Source of the DNA: Fidelibacterota bacterium
GTDB taxonomy: Bacteria; Fidelibacterota; Marinisomatia; Marinisomatales; UBA1611
Assembly (NCBI GenBank): GCA_016784605.1
Contig: JADHUI010000015.1
Coordinates: 1-60,993, forward strand
Direction: 5' to 3'
Length of the DNA: 60,993 bases
Part shown: piece after piece, positions 31,559 through 42,200 of the stretch
Position numbering within the stretch: the first letter of the stretch is position 1
Layout: every line of letters starts with the position of its first letter
Notes under the pieces: generated by a model
Database searches by the model: none
What the model was told of the DNA's origin: nothing
What the model saw: the letters and a program-made list of their open reading frames with translations, nothing else
Made by a program: the position numbers and the translations under genes

Positions 31559-32221
31559 ATGAAATTAAAAGATCCAATGAGTGGTTTGACACATGTGATT
31601 GGAGCCATTTTATCTGTGGTAGCAACCATTGCATTAATCCACAAATCCGGGCAACCACTTGATCCTTGGAAAGTTGTTTCTTTCTCCATTTTTGGAGGTG
31701 GATTATTTTTACTTTACACGGCTAGCACATTGTATCATTGGATAAATGTAAGCGGTCGTGCTGAATCCATTCTACGTCGATTAGATCATATGATGATATA
31801 CGTTTTGATTGCAGCCACCTATACTCCCATATGTCTCATTCCATTAAGAGGCCCATGGGGAATAAGTTTGTTTGGATTCATTTGGGGACTAGCCCTTTTT
31901 GGCATTTTATGGAAATTACTCCAATTCGATTTTCCGGAATGGTTTTCAACCGTATATTATGTCTTTATGGGTTGGTTGTCTCTGATTGCCATTTGGCCTT
32001 TAATTATTGCCATACCATTAGGAGCAATTGCCTGGCTATTTGTGGGTGGATTATTTTATTCCATCGGCGTTGCTTTTTATGCATTGGATCGAAAAGAATC
32101 ACCTCGAAAAGGATTTGGGTATCATGAAATTTGGCATGTGTTAGTTTTGGCTGGCAGTGCGAGTCATTTCTGGGTCATGTATCGTTATATTACTATTTTT
32201 GAAAATATCATTAAAACATAG
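31559..32221 (+). CDS. Hemolysin III / PAQR-family membrane protein
   Basis: A 220-aa protein with seven predicted membrane helices. The PAQR signatures are present: STLYHWINVS after the second helix, LDHMMIYVLIAATYTPICL, and the C-terminal GYHEIWHVLVLAGSASHFW. The conserved His and Asp/Ser residues would form a zinc site, as in adiponectin-receptor-like ceramidases. Bacterial members are linked to membrane-lipid homeostasis. It begins 7 bp after the thiolase stop and ends 8 bp before fadN, so it belongs to the beta-oxidation operon. That suggests a role in releasing or sensing fatty acids (inference). Confidence 0.88.
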   Translation: MKLKDPMSGLTHVIGAILSVVATIALIHKSGQPLDPWKVVSFSIFGGGLFLLYTASTLYHWINVSGRAESILRRLDHMMIYVLIAATYTPICLIPLRGPWGISLFGFIWGLALFGILWKLLQFDFPEWFSTVYYVFMGWLSLIAIWPLIIAIPLGAIAWLFVGGLFYSIGVAFYALDRKESPRKGFGYHEIWHVLVLAGSASHFWVMYRYITIFENIIKT

Positions 32222-32229
32222 AGGACATT

Positions 32230-34578
32230 ATGAAAACTAATTTTGAAAAAGTAGCTGTCTTAGGCGCAGGTGTCATGGGAGCGCAAATTGCAGGACATCT
32301 TGCCAATGCTGGAATTCCATCCGTCTTATTTGACATCAGCCAAGAATTGGCCGAAAAAGGAGTTGAATCATTAACCAAGTTGAAGCCAGCCCCGCTCTAC
32401 AAACCAAAAAATGCTACCTTAGTAGAAGCGTGTAATTATGATGAACATTTAGATAAATTGGAAGATGTGGACTGGGTCATTGAAGCGGTGGCAGAACGCC
32501 TTGATATTAAACATGCTGTATATGAGAAAATAACGCCTCACCTAAAATCATCTGTTATTATGACATCAAATACTTCTGGTATTCCATTGAATGATTTAAT
32601 ATCTGTTTTACCTGATGAATTAAAAAGTCGTTTTATGATTACGCACTTTTTTAACCCCCCTCGATATATGCGATTACTTGAATTAGTCAAAGGTGAACAA
32701 ACGAGCCAAGATGTTTATGATACAATTGCTACTTTTGGTGCCGATGTATTGGGAAAAGGAATTGTTCATGCAAAAGATACTCCTAATTTTATTGGAAATC
32801 GGGTAGGTGTTTTTGGCATGATGGTTACATTAAAAGTTGCCGAAGAAATGGGCCTAACGGTTGAAGAAGTAGATAAATTAACGGGAACAATTACAGGACG
32901 ACCCAAGAGTGCAACTTTTCGAACTGCAGATGTAGTTGGGTTGGATACATTAGCTCATGTAGCTCAAACTAGTTTTGATCGCGGCGAAAATGATGAAGAA
33001 AGAGAAGTCTTTACGATTCCGCCTATATTAAAAACATTGATTGACGACGGGCGACTTGGACAAAAATCAAAAGCCGGTTTTTATCAAAAAACAAAAGAAG
33101 GAATTCTTTCTGTCGATTTAGCTACTGGTGACTATACACCCCAAAAAGCAGTTCGGTTTGATGGTTTTCGTTTAGCTAAAGATCGCCAAACAGCAAGTGG
33201 AAAAATCAAAGCAATGGCCTATAGCGATGATAAAGCTGGAAAATTCTTTTGGGAAATATTAGCACGTACTTTATTGTATTCAGCAAATCGTGTACCAGAA
33301 ATCAGTGATGATATTGTCAACGTAGACAATGCAATGAAATGGGGATTTGGATGGGAATTAGGCCCATTTGAAACCTGGGATGCCATTGGAGTATCCGAAT
33401 CTGTTTCGCGAATGAAAAATGAAGGAAAAACCATTCCATCTTGGGTTCAAACAATGTTGGATTCAGGCCGAGATTCATTTTATGAATTGAATAATGGTGT
33501 GTCTACTTTTTATGATCCGAACGAAAATACCAACCAAGAAATAGAATTAGGGAATAAAATACTGAACCTAAATCTTCATAAATCTGCTGGTAACGTTATT
33601 AAAAAACATTGGAGTGCTAGTCTCATTGATTTGGGAGATGGAATATTGAATGTAGAATTTCATTCCGTATTACAGCCGACACTCAATCCCATTGATGGAT
33701 CTATCATTGAAATGGTGCAAACGGGTTTAGACCTATTGGATGAAGGAAAGTATAAGGGAATGGTGTTAGGCCATCAAGGACCGAATTTTTGCGCTGGGGC
33801 TAATTTAGCCGGCATTATTCAAATGTGTGATGATCAAGATTGGGATAAACTAGAATTAATTTCAAAACAATTTCAAGATTTGATGCAGAGAATTCGTTTT
33901 TCTAAAGCACCCGTTGTGGCGGCTCCATTCCAATTAACACTTGGTGGCGGATTTGAATTTATTGGACCGGCTGCTCATCGTGTTGCTTCGGCAGAACTTT
34001 ATATTGGTGCGGTCGAAGTGGGTGTTGGGCTCATCCCGGGGGCAGGTGGGAATTTGCGTATGTTACTGAATTTATTTGAAAATGCAGGCAAAGGCGGAAT
34101 TCGTAATGCATTTCAAATTGCCCAAAAAGCATTTGAAACAATCGGATTTGCTAAAGTAGCAACCAGTGCTGATGAAGCCAAATTCTTAGGCTATCTGTTA
34201 AAGTCTGATACAGTGGTTTTAAATGATGATCAACGTATTTGGGTTGCGAAACAAAAAGCACTTGAATTAGCTGAAGGATATGAGCCACCAATCTATAGAG
34301 ATGACCTTAAACTTCCAGGAGCTGGAGGCCGAACAGCTATGACTATGGCACTTAAAGGATTTAAAGCCTCCGGTAAAATATCAAACCATGATGAATATAT
34401 TGGAAAAAAACTAGCCTACGTCATTACAGGTGGAGATAAAGCTGGATTAACAAAATCTGTTGATGAACAATATCTCTTAGATATTGAGCGGGAAGCTTTT
34501 ATTTCTCTCGCAGGTGAAAAATTGTCTCAAGACCGAATCCGGTTTATGCTGAAAAAAGGGAAACCTTTACGCAATTGA
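32230..34578 (+). CDS. fadN: 3-hydroxyacyl-CoA dehydrogenase / enoyl-CoA hydratase (FadN-like)
   Basis: A 782-aa bifunctional beta-oxidation enzyme with the dehydrogenase first and the hydratase last, the Bacillus FadN order and the opposite of E. coli FadB. The NAD-binding motif is VLGAGVMGAQIAGHLANAG (about 10-28), the dehydrogenase His is in ITHFFNPPRYM, and the second C-terminal dehydrogenase repeat ends near residue 410. The hydratase part has the oxyanion-hole segment GPNFCAGANL and LTLGGGFEF, and a Glu in VEVGVGLIPGAGG. It is the last gene of the operon and is followed by a strong terminator. Confidence 0.94.
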   Translation: MKTNFEKVAVLGAGVMGAQIAGHLANAGIPSVLFDISQELAEKGVESLTKLKPAPLYKPKNATLVEACNYDEHLDKLEDVDWVIEAVAERLDIKHAVYEKITPHLKSSVIMTSNTSGIPLNDLISVLPDELKSRFMITHFFNPPRYMRLLELVKGEQTSQDVYDTIATFGADVLGKGIVHAKDTPNFIGNRVGVFGMMVTLKVAEEMGLTVEEVDKLTGTITGRPKSATFRTADVVGLDTLAHVAQTSFDRGENDEEREVFTIPPILKTLIDDGRLGQKSKAGFYQKTKEGILSVDLATGDYTPQKAVRFDGFRLAKDRQTASGKIKAMAYSDDKAGKFFWEILARTLLYSANRVPEISDDIVNVDNAMKWGFGWELGPFETWDAIGVSESVSRMKNEGKTIPSWVQTMLDSGRDSFYELNNGVSTFYDPNENTNQEIELGNKILNLNLHKSAGNVIKKHWSASLIDLGDGILNVEFHSVLQPTLNPIDGSIIEMVQTGLDLLDEGKYKGMVLGHQGPNFCAGANLAGIIQMCDDQDWDKLELISKQFQDLMQRIRFSKAPVVAAPFQLTLGGGFEFIGPAAHRVASAELYIGAVEVGVGLIPGAGGNLRMLLNLFENAGKGGIRNAFQIAQKAFETIGFAKVATSADEAKFLGYLLKSDTVVLNDDQRIWVAKQKALELAEGYEPPIYRDDLKLPGAGGRTAMTMALKGFKASGKISNHDEYIGKKLAYVITGGDKAGLTKSVDEQYLLDIEREAFISLAGEKLSQDRIRFMLKKGKPLRN

Positions 34579-34610
34579 TTCGAAACCCTCCTTGTTTTGA
34601 GATCAAAAAA

Positions 34611-34640
34611 AAAGCCCCAGTATTTTGGGGCTTTTTTTGT
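34611..34640 (+). terminator. Rho-independent terminator of the beta-oxidation operon
   Basis: A 9-bp stem AAAGCCCCA / TGGGGCTTT (34611-34619 with 34626-34634) has a 6-nt loop and runs into a T-tract. It lies 33 bp after the fadN stop. An A-run on the other side makes it suitable for the converging nucleoside hydrolase gene's strand as well. Confidence 0.9.
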
Positions 34641-34650
34641 AAAATAAACT

Positions 34651-35586
34651 TTAAAGCTTTTCTAAATATTCATTTAATAATTCGAAAAAACCAACATCAT
34701 CTACTTCATAAGCCCATTTAACATTTGGCAATCGGTCTGTTACATCCCAAAAATCTACCACTGTGGCACCTCGGGTAAATTCACCACCAGTTTCCACTTC
34801 CATATTTACATCTTTTAGAGAAAACAATTCAGGCTTCAATAAATAGGCAACAGTACAAGGATCATGAAGTGGCGCTCCATCAAAATGATATTTCTCTTCG
34901 TCATACCTTTCATAAAATTCAATTAAAGATGCAATATGCTCTCCAACGGATGAATTTAAATTTCGAATAGTATCCACCCTTTTACGCGTTGTTAATACTT
35001 GGTGCGTAACATCTAAACTCATAGCCACAATAGGTCGTCCACATTTAAGTACAATTTGAGCTGCTTCAGGATCCACATAAATATTGAATTCTGCGGATGG
35101 TGTAATATTGCCCCCTTCCCTTAATGCGCCACCCATAAGAACAATTTCCTTTATTTTCAGAAGAATGGCGGGTTCACGCTCAATAGCTAAACCAATATTG
35201 GTTAATGGACCTGTCGGCACAAGGATAATATTATCATTTTCAGAAGCTAAACATGTTTCTATAATGTAATCGACAGCATGTTTTTCTTCTAGCGGATGAT
35301 TGGGCTCATAAATATCAATCCCATCCAATCCACTTTTCCCATGAACATGTTCAGCCGTAACTAAATCATGAATCATGGGTTTTTCTGCGCCAGCATATAC
35401 TTTTATATCAGGCCGGTTACACATTTCACACATGATTCGTGCATTTCGCTGAGTCAAATTCAAGGGTACATTCCCTGCAACCGTTGTAACACCTAATAGC
35501 TCAATTTCATCTGTTGCCGCCATGGCTAATGCTAATGCAACTGCATCATCTTGGCCTGGATCACAATCTAAAATTATTTGTTTCAT
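34651..35586 (-). CDS. Inosine/uridine-preferring nucleoside hydrolase
   Basis: A 311-aa enzyme that hydrolyses ribonucleosides to base and ribose. The calcium-site signature DCDPGQDDAVAL begins at residue 7. Other family pieces are VTTVAGNVPLNLTQRNA, VPTGPLTNIGLAI, EFNIYVDPEAAQIV and APLHDPCTVAYLL, the last holding the conserved catalytic-site Asp/His stretch. I start at the ATG at 35586, which comes one base after the YidD stop. A CNT-type nucleoside transporter is encoded about 1.2 kb away, so the pair fits nucleoside salvage. Confidence 0.92.
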   Translation of the reverse strand: MKQIILDCDPGQDDAVALALAMAATDEIELLGVTTVAGNVPLNLTQRNARIMCEMCNRPDIKVYAGAEKPMIHDLVTAEHVHGKSGLDGIDIYEPNHPLEEKHAVDYIIETCLASENDNIILVPTGPLTNIGLAIEREPAILLKIKEIVLMGGALREGGNITPSAEFNIYVDPEAAQIVLKCGRPIVAMSLDVTHQVLTTRKRVDTIRNLNSSVGEHIASLIEFYERYDEEKYHFDGAPLHDPCTVAYLLKPELFSLKDVNMEVETGGEFTRGATVVDFWDVTDRLPNVKWAYEVDDVGFFELLNEYLEKL

Positions 35587-35587
35587 T

Positions 35588-35836
35588 TTATTTTTCTTTC
35601 TTTGGAACTGGATCATAGCCACTATCTCCCCACGGGTGACATCGACTTAATCTTTTTAATGCTAACCATAAACCTTTCATTGGGCCCCATTCATCTAAAG
35701 CTTCTACTGCATAATGAGAACATGTAGGCGCATAACGGCACGTTTTCGGGAAAATCGGTGAAATAAACCATTGATATAACTTGATAGGTATCTTTAATAA
35801 TAGTGAAAATATTCTCACAATCAATCTATCCAACAT
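35588..35836 (-). CDS. yidD: Membrane protein insertion efficiency factor YidD
   Basis: An 82-aa protein with an N-terminal hydrophobic amphipathic helix. The family signature is intact: [21 protein letters not shown], then a [13 protein letters not shown] end. YidD sits at the inner membrane and helps YidC-dependent insertion. In many genomes it neighbours rnpA and yidC, but here it is between a ZIP transporter gene (11-bp overlap) and the nucleoside hydrolase, an unusual location. Confidence 0.95.
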   Translation of the reverse strand: MLDRLIVRIFSLLLKIPIKLYQWFISPIFPKTCRYAPTCSHYAVEALDEWGPMKGLWLALKRLSRCHPWGDSGYDPVPKKEK

Positions 35837-36566
35837 GCCCTAACCAATAAATGGTAAAAATACCCCCGGACAAAAGAATAACTTGAATCAAACTCTCCTT
35901 AATGCTTGTATGATTATGCAAATCTGGGATTAAATCTGCCAATGCAATATATATAAAACTTGAGGCAGCAATCCCCATGACATAAGGAGTTAAAAATTCC
36001 ATTTGATCCATTAATGTATATGCCAAAATAGCTCCGACAACAGAGCTCATTCCTGAAATTATATTTAATCCGAAAGCTTTCTTTTTTGAATATTTATTTT
36101 TCAACAGAATCGCAAAATCACCCACTTCCTGCGGAATTTCATGGAAAATGACTGAAACAGCTGTTACAATACCTAATTGAAAAGATGATAAAAATGCTCC
36201 CGCAATTAATATTCCATCCACAAAATTATGAACGGCATCTCCAATAAGAATCAAAGGGCCGGAGGCCTCATGCACTTCACATGAATGACTATGGCAATGA
36301 CGCCACACAACAAACTTTTCCAAAATAAAAAAGAGAAGAATACCCAATAATAATGTTAATGCTAATTGGGGAACAGGTAAATGCTCTAATGCATGGGGAA
36401 TCATCCCTAGGAAAGCGGTACCCAATAATGTTCCTGTTGCATAACTGATTAATCCCGGAATGAGCGTATTTTGAATTCTATTTGGAAATAGCAGAAATAA
36501 TCCTGAAAGAGCAATAGCTCCCAAGCTGCCTAAAAGACTAAAAAAAATAATTGTTCCTAGTAGCAC
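35826..36566 (-). CDS. ZIP-family metal transporter
   Basis: A 246-aa inner-membrane protein with eight likely helices. A His-rich cytoplasmic loop ([13 protein letters not shown]) lies between helices 3 and 4. Metal-channel motifs are [17 protein letters not shown] in helix 4 and [14 protein letters not shown] in helix 5, characteristic of ZIP (ZupT/GufA-like) Zn/Fe importers. The start is GTG at 36566 with an AAAGGA ribosome site; no in-frame ATG is better. It overlaps yidD by 11 bp. The metal is not predictable, although zinc is most usual. Confidence 0.9.
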   Translation of the reverse strand: MLLGTIIFFSLLGSLGAIALSGLFLLFPNRIQNTLIPGLISYATGTLLGTAFLGMIPHALEHLPVPQLALTLLLGILLFFILEKFVVWRHCHSHSCEVHEASGPLILIGDAVHNFVDGILIAGAFLSSFQLGIVTAVSVIFHEIPQEVGDFAILLKNKYSKKKAFGLNIISGMSSVVGAILAYTLMDQMEFLTPYVMGIAASSFIYIALADLIPDLHNHTSIKESLIQVILLSGGIFTIYWLGHVG

Positions 36567-36767
36567 ACACCCATCCTTTTGGAGATTTTGTCCCTTCCGT
36601 CCAATGAAGGAACAGTCATAGTTTTAAAATAATTCAATATTAAATGAATAATTCTGCTATCCATTTTCTATTTAATTCATGACTGAATTTAATGTTTTTT
36701 TTCACATCATAATCATGTGTAGTATTCCCATCTTTAAAAACATTAATCAAAAACGGATGTATTACAT

Positions 36768-37985
36768 ATGACTCAATATTTTGGAATAATTGGCATCATC
36801 GCTCTTTTGGGAATCGCCTACGCTATGTCAAATAACCGAAAAGCCATTGATAAATCAATTATTGCTTGGGGTTTAGGGCTTCAACTTTTCTTCGGTCTTT
36901 TTATACTTAAAACACCCATTGGGCAACCATTCTTTTCGCTCGTAGATAAAGTAGTTAAAAAATTGATTTCTTTCGCAGATATTGGTGGTGAATTTTTATT
37001 CCAATCTTTTGTAACGGGTCAAATGGAAATTCCAATGATTAATATTGCCTTCCGAATTTTGCCTACCATCATATTTTTCTCTTCACTCATGGCCGTCGCA
37101 TACCATATTGGCATAATGCAATTCATTGTAAAATGGATATCAAAAGCAATGCAAAAAACTTTAAAAACAAGTGGAAGTGAAACATTGAGTGTTTCGGCTA
37201 ATATTTTTGTTGGGCAAACGGAAGCGCCACTCATGATTCGCCCATTTATTTCTAAAATGACACAATCCGAATTGATGGCTGTTATGGTAGGTGGTTTTGC
37301 CACAGTTGCAGGCGGAGTTATGGCTATTTATGTTCAAATGTTATCCCATGTCCCCAATATTGCAGGTCATCTTATGGCGGCTTCCATTATGAGTGCTCCA
37401 GCCGCACTTGTTGTGGCCAAAATAATGTACCCTGAGACAGAAAAATCTGAAACGCAAGGTACCACAAATATACATGTAGAAAAACTCGACGATAACGCCA
37501 TGGAGGCCACTGCGCGCGGTGCCACTGATGGATTAAAACTCGCTGCAAATGTCGGTGCCATGCTGATTGCTTTTGTGGCTCTTATTGCAATGGCTAATTA
37601 TATCTTCGGTTTGCTTGGGTTATCTATGGAAGGAATATTAGCCTTTATATTTAAACCTTTAGCTTGGTCTATGGGAATCCCATGGGAAGAATCAGGTACC
37701 GTGGGAATGTTAATGGGTAAGAAAATTGTTTTAACTGAATTAATTGCCTTTACAGATTTAAGTGCTATGACATCTGCAGGTGAACTCTCTCATCGATCTT
37801 CCATAATTGCCAGTTATGCATTATGTGGATTTGCAAATTTTGCATCCGTAGGAATTCAATTAGGTGGTATCGGTGGTATTGCGCCAGAAAGAAGAAAAGA
37901 TTTAGCAAAATTGAGTTTAAAAGCAATGTTTGGGGGCGCGTTAGCTTCTTGGCTTACTGCTACTGTTGCAGGATTATTACTTTAG
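36768..37985 (+). CDS. nupC: Concentrative nucleoside transporter (NupC/CNT family)
   Basis: A 405-aa inner-membrane importer coupling nucleoside uptake to H+ or Na+. CNT motifs are visible: NIFVGQTEAPLMIRP with the substrate-binding Gln-Thr-Glu, GGFATVAGGVMAIYV, SIMSAPAALVVAKI, ARGATDGLKLAANVGAML and the C-terminal YALCGFANFASVGIQLGG. It is divergent from the ZIP-yidD-nucleoside hydrolase genes. Its stop overlaps the adenosylhomocysteinase stop by 4 bp in convergent orientation. Confidence 0.93.
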   Translation: MTQYFGIIGIIALLGIAYAMSNNRKAIDKSIIAWGLGLQLFFGLFILKTPIGQPFFSLVDKVVKKLISFADIGGEFLFQSFVTGQMEIPMINIAFRILPTIIFFSSLMAVAYHIGIMQFIVKWISKAMQKTLKTSGSETLSVSANIFVGQTEAPLMIRPFISKMTQSELMAVMVGGFATVAGGVMAIYVQMLSHVPNIAGHLMAASIMSAPAALVVAKIMYPETEKSETQGTTNIHVEKLDDNAMEATARGATDGLKLAANVGAMLIAFVALIAMANYIFGLLGLSMEGILAFIFKPLAWSMGIPWEESGTVGMLMGKKIVLTELIAFTDLSAMTSAGELSHRSSIIASYALCGFANFASVGIQLGGIGGIAPERRKDLAKLSLKAMFGGALASWLTATVAGLLL

Positions 37986-39187
37986 TCAATCCTAATTCCC
38001 ATTCCAGCTAATCGTACAGAAGCAACCTTTCGATCTATGTCGACAGGTACGGAATGAACCGTGGATTCTAGCATTAAATGATTTTGGACGACGTGTAATG
38101 CTGATAAAGCTTGTAATGCAAAACTTGTATCCATGATTTCTGCTGGATGTCCATCCGCACAAGCAATATTTACAAGATTCCCATCACCCAATACATAAAC
38201 CCAATGTCCATTCTCTAATTGATACCCATCAATATTTTCTCTATTAGAATTAGTTTGTATGGCTAAGGATTTTATTCCATTTAAATCTATTTCAGTATTA
38301 AAGTGTCCTGCATTAGCAATCATGGCACCCTTTTTCATTTTTGAAACATGCTCTGGTCGTAACACTTTATTTTTCCCTGTAATCGTAAGGAATATATCAC
38401 CTACTTCAGAAGCATCTAGCAGTGGCATCACTTGATATCCATGCATGGTTGCGTCCACTGCTTTAATAGGATCTATTTCACATATAATAACATGCGCACC
38501 GAGTCCTTTTGCACGATCTGCAACGCCTTTTCCACACCAACCAAAACCGATTATGACTACTGTTTTACCAGCAATAACAAGATTGGTGGTTCGCATGATT
38601 CCATCCCATACAGACTGCCCTGTACCATGATAATTATCAAAAATGGTTTTACATTGAGCATTATTGATTAACATAACAGGACATTTTAATGTTCCTGCAT
38701 TCGCACGTTGGATGGCTCTTTCTACTCCAGAAGTTGTTTCTTCACATGCACCATATAAATCTGATAATAATTCTGGTCGCTCATTATGTACAATTTCAAC
38801 AACATCGCCACCATCATCAATAATGATATTTGGCTTTATATCCAATGCATGATTCATATTATCGATTAATTCTTTTTCAGAAACACCCTGTTTAGCATAC
38901 ACATGAAGACCCTCTTCCACTAATGCGGCGGCAACATCATCTTTTGTTGATAAAGCATTACTCCCAGTCACAGATACAGTCGCTCCACCTGCAGAAAATA
39001 CTTTTGCTAAATAGGCTGTTTTCGCTTCAAGATGGATACAAACCAAAACATTTAATCCTTCAAAAGGTTTATCCTTTTGAAATTCAGATTCAATTTGATT
39101 TAGGATGGGCATATGTTGCCGAACCCATTCAATCTTTCTTTTCCCTTCTGCCGCTAATTGAGGTTGAGCAATGATACTGTTTTTCAT
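37982..39187 (-). CDS. ahcY: Adenosylhomocysteinase, short type
   Basis: A 401-aa NAD-dependent enzyme that splits S-adenosylhomocysteine to adenosine and homocysteine. Signatures are HLEAKTAYLAKVF, IDDGGDVVEIVH, EETTSGVERA, the NAD loop VVIIGFGWCGKGVADRAKG, and GHFNTEIDLNGI. The C-terminal half ends in SVRLAGMGIRID and lacks the extra 40-residue insert and long C-terminal tail of proteobacterial AhcY. It resembles the short archaeal/Thermotoga type, some of which prefer S-inosylhomocysteine. Substrate preference is therefore open. No SAH riboswitch is visible upstream. Confidence 0.93.
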   Translation of the reverse strand: MKNSIIAQPQLAAEGKRKIEWVRQHMPILNQIESEFQKDKPFEGLNVLVCIHLEAKTAYLAKVFSAGGATVSVTGSNALSTKDDVAAALVEEGLHVYAKQGVSEKELIDNMNHALDIKPNIIIDDGGDVVEIVHNERPELLSDLYGACEETTSGVERAIQRANAGTLKCPVMLINNAQCKTIFDNYHGTGQSVWDGIMRTTNLVIAGKTVVIIGFGWCGKGVADRAKGLGAHVIICEIDPIKAVDATMHGYQVMPLLDASEVGDIFLTITGKNKVLRPEHVSKMKKGAMIANAGHFNTEIDLNGIKSLAIQTNSNRENIDGYQLENGHWVYVLGDGNLVNIACADGHPAEIMDTSFALQALSALHVVQNHLMLESTVHSVPVDIDRKVASVRLAGMGIRID

Positions 39188-39203
39188 ATGTACTCCTTAT
39201 AAT

Positions 39204-39240
39204 AAAAAAGGGAAGATCGAATCATCGACCTTCCCTTTTT
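39204..39240 (-). terminator. Terminator of the Oar-like TonB receptor gene
   Basis: GGGAAGATCGA (39211-39221) pairs with TCGACCTTCCC (about 39225-39235) with one mismatch. The A-run at 39203-39209 gives a T-tract on the minus strand and the plus side also ends in TTTTT. It lies 28 bp beyond the receptor stop codon. Confidence 0.8.
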
Positions 39241-39267
39241 CTAGATTAATCAGATTTAGATTTCAGA

Positions 39268-42200
39268 TTAAAAAATGTATCTTAATCCAATCTGTAATTG
39301 CCAACGTGAGAAAACACTCGCGTCATTAATAAAGGTTGATTCTGCACCATTGAAGTCAAAAGTTGGTACACCATCTTCACTAATTTCAGTTACAGATAAA
39401 GGTGCTAAGGCTGATTGATCAGCCACTTGTCTAACACCCCATCCATCATTAATGAGATTACCAAAGTTTAACACATCAAAACTCAACTGGAATTTTCCAG
39501 CACTTGTATTGAATTCGTTCAAGATTTTTAAATCAACATTACTAAACCATGGGTTTACTAAACCGTTTCGTTCAGCAATTTGTCCACGATTTTGACTTAA
39601 GTAAGGATCTTGCTCAATAAAAGCATTTAATGCATCCCATTCTGTTGGGTCAGCTAATACGATATCATTTGCATCTGTTGGGATGTAAATCAAATCGTTT
39701 GAATAACCATCACCGTTTAAATCATTTGAATAAACATGTGAGTAACGGTTTCCACCAGAATAAGTATATCTGTTTCCTTCAGCCATTTCAAAGAAAAGTC
39801 CAAAGTTTGTAGACATATTATCATTCCAGTTCTGACGGTAATTCGCTGTCGCAATGATACGATGACGGTTCCCAAATTCAGATGGAGCCAATGTTGGATT
39901 ATTCGGATCTCCTTGAACAGGTTGACCTTGCCATAATAATGAAGCAATTTCAGTCGATTTAAGATTATTTTGTGCATCTAAATACGTATAAGCTGCACTC
40001 ACATCAAATCCATTACTAAAGCTTTTACGCAATTGAGCAGTCAAAGTTAAGTTATAACCATTTTGATCTTCGGTATTGTCAATGACATATGCACCAGCAC
40101 CTTCACCAGGCCACATAGCATTTAATTCATTGTTACCCCAACCGCCATAGTATGGACGACCATCACTTAATGTACTAATGGGAGCAATCAAATCAGCATT
40201 ACGCATGTAGATTGCGTTTAAATCTTTCCCATACACCATTTCAAATGTTCCAACCATATTATTTGGAAGAGCCATATCTAAAGCAAAGTTAGTTGTCCAG
40301 ATTTGTGGCCATTCAAAATCATCCACCATTGCATTTAAATCGAATGATGGCTGTAATGTGGATTGAGTACCTTCACCTTCAGGTCGACCAACACCGTCAT
40401 CAGTAACGGTTGGATCATCGCCAGGAAGATTTGGATTTGAACCTGGATTAGAAATAACGTTACCAATCCATACGAAAGGTAAACGTCCTGTAAAGATACC
40501 ACTACCACCACGAACTTGCATGGAGCGATCACCTTTTACATCCCAGTTAAAACCAAAACGTGGAGAATAAAGTGGTTTAGAATCAGGTAATTTTGCTTGA
40601 TCAACTACTTCAGCTTCACCGTTCTCATCCAATAAGGATAATCCGGTTGAATATGGGTTTTCTACAGGTTGTGTATTATAAACAGGAATATCCACTCTTA
40701 ATCCATAAATAAGATTAAAATTATCATTCACTGCCCATTCATCTTGCCCATAAAAAGCCATTTGAGATACATCAATTAATTCACCTTTGAAATCGCCTGA
40801 TCCATTAAATGCACGAAAATCTACATTAGTTGGGTTTCCTAGAGAATCAACGACCGTTGGATCTGTTGCAGCCATAAAGTCGTCAACTGAATCAAAAGTT
40901 GTTAAACCCGTTGTAAATCCTAGTCCAAAAAAGAAATTCCTGAAAATGTTAAATGAATTAAAAAATTTGAAATTTTCATAATTCACACCTGCAGTAAATA
41001 CATGATCTCCGCTAAAGAATGAGAGATTGTTTGTTACTTGCAATACATCCTGATCAAGAATATTATGGATTGAAAAAGGTTCATGTCCAAGTGTTGCATA
41101 AGCGACACCTTCTTCACCAATTTGGATTGTTGGGAAATCTTCACTTTTTGGTGTTCTCCAATCACGAAATTTATTCATGCTAAAGAAAAACCTATTTGCA
41201 ATATTTCCACCAAATGTACTATTTAATTCACCTGCATAAGAATCAAGTACATTGTTGATTTTATATCCACTATTTTCAAATGGAAGACTAGTGGTATTTG
41301 GACCACGACCTGTATTATTATAGCTTAATGCTACAAAATGGGGAGGCAAATCACGATTCGCATCTAAACGGCTATAACGAAAACTTGCATTATGATTTGC
41401 GTTTATGTTTACGTCAAGTTTTAATAACATTTTGTCGTTATTTGTTTCGTGGTTGTATCCTTCATATGCACCTGTATCATAATCATATACATCTTTCATA
41501 CGAGCAGAAATAGCTTCCATATCTTCAGCTGTTACTCTTGATTCACCAAATTCAACATTTCCATCTCTATCAGCGACAAAGTTAGAAGCTGGGTCTGAAC
41601 GACGTTCCATTTCATAATTTGCAAAGAAAAAGACTTTATCTTTAACTAATGGACCACCCACTGAAACACCACTTTGATTAAAGGATAATTCTGGATTTGC
41701 AGCAACATCACTCCCTGCTACCGAGTTACCCACAAAAGATTCATTTCTTGTGTAAGTATAAACAGAAGCAGTTAATGTGTTTGTACCGCTTTTTGTAACA
41801 GTATTGATACCGGCACCAGTGAAACCACCTTCGCGAACATCAAAAGGAGCAACAGATACTTGCACCTGTTCAACTGCATCAAAGGATACAGGCTCAGCGT
41901 TTGTTTGTCCACCTGGAGCTGGATCATCTAATCCAAAAGGGTTATTGAAATAGGAGCCATCGAGAGAAATGTTATTGTAAAGCCAGTTACGTCCACCGAA
42001 ACTGAAGTTACCATCACTTCTTGGGTCCATACGTGTTAAATCTCTTGTGCTTCGTTTAATTGAAGGCATTTGGACAACTTGTTCAGAGCTAATAAATGTA
42101 GCAGCACCAGTCCGGTCACCATTCATAACATCATCCATATCTGCTGTTACTTCAACACCAGCCATGGAAATAGCTTCTTGAGATAACTGAAAGCTCATTC

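Noticed and set aside
39188..39267. SAH riboswitch ahead of ahcY
   Set aside because: Only an 80-bp gap holds the receptor's terminator hairpin; no conserved SAH aptamer pattern is visible.
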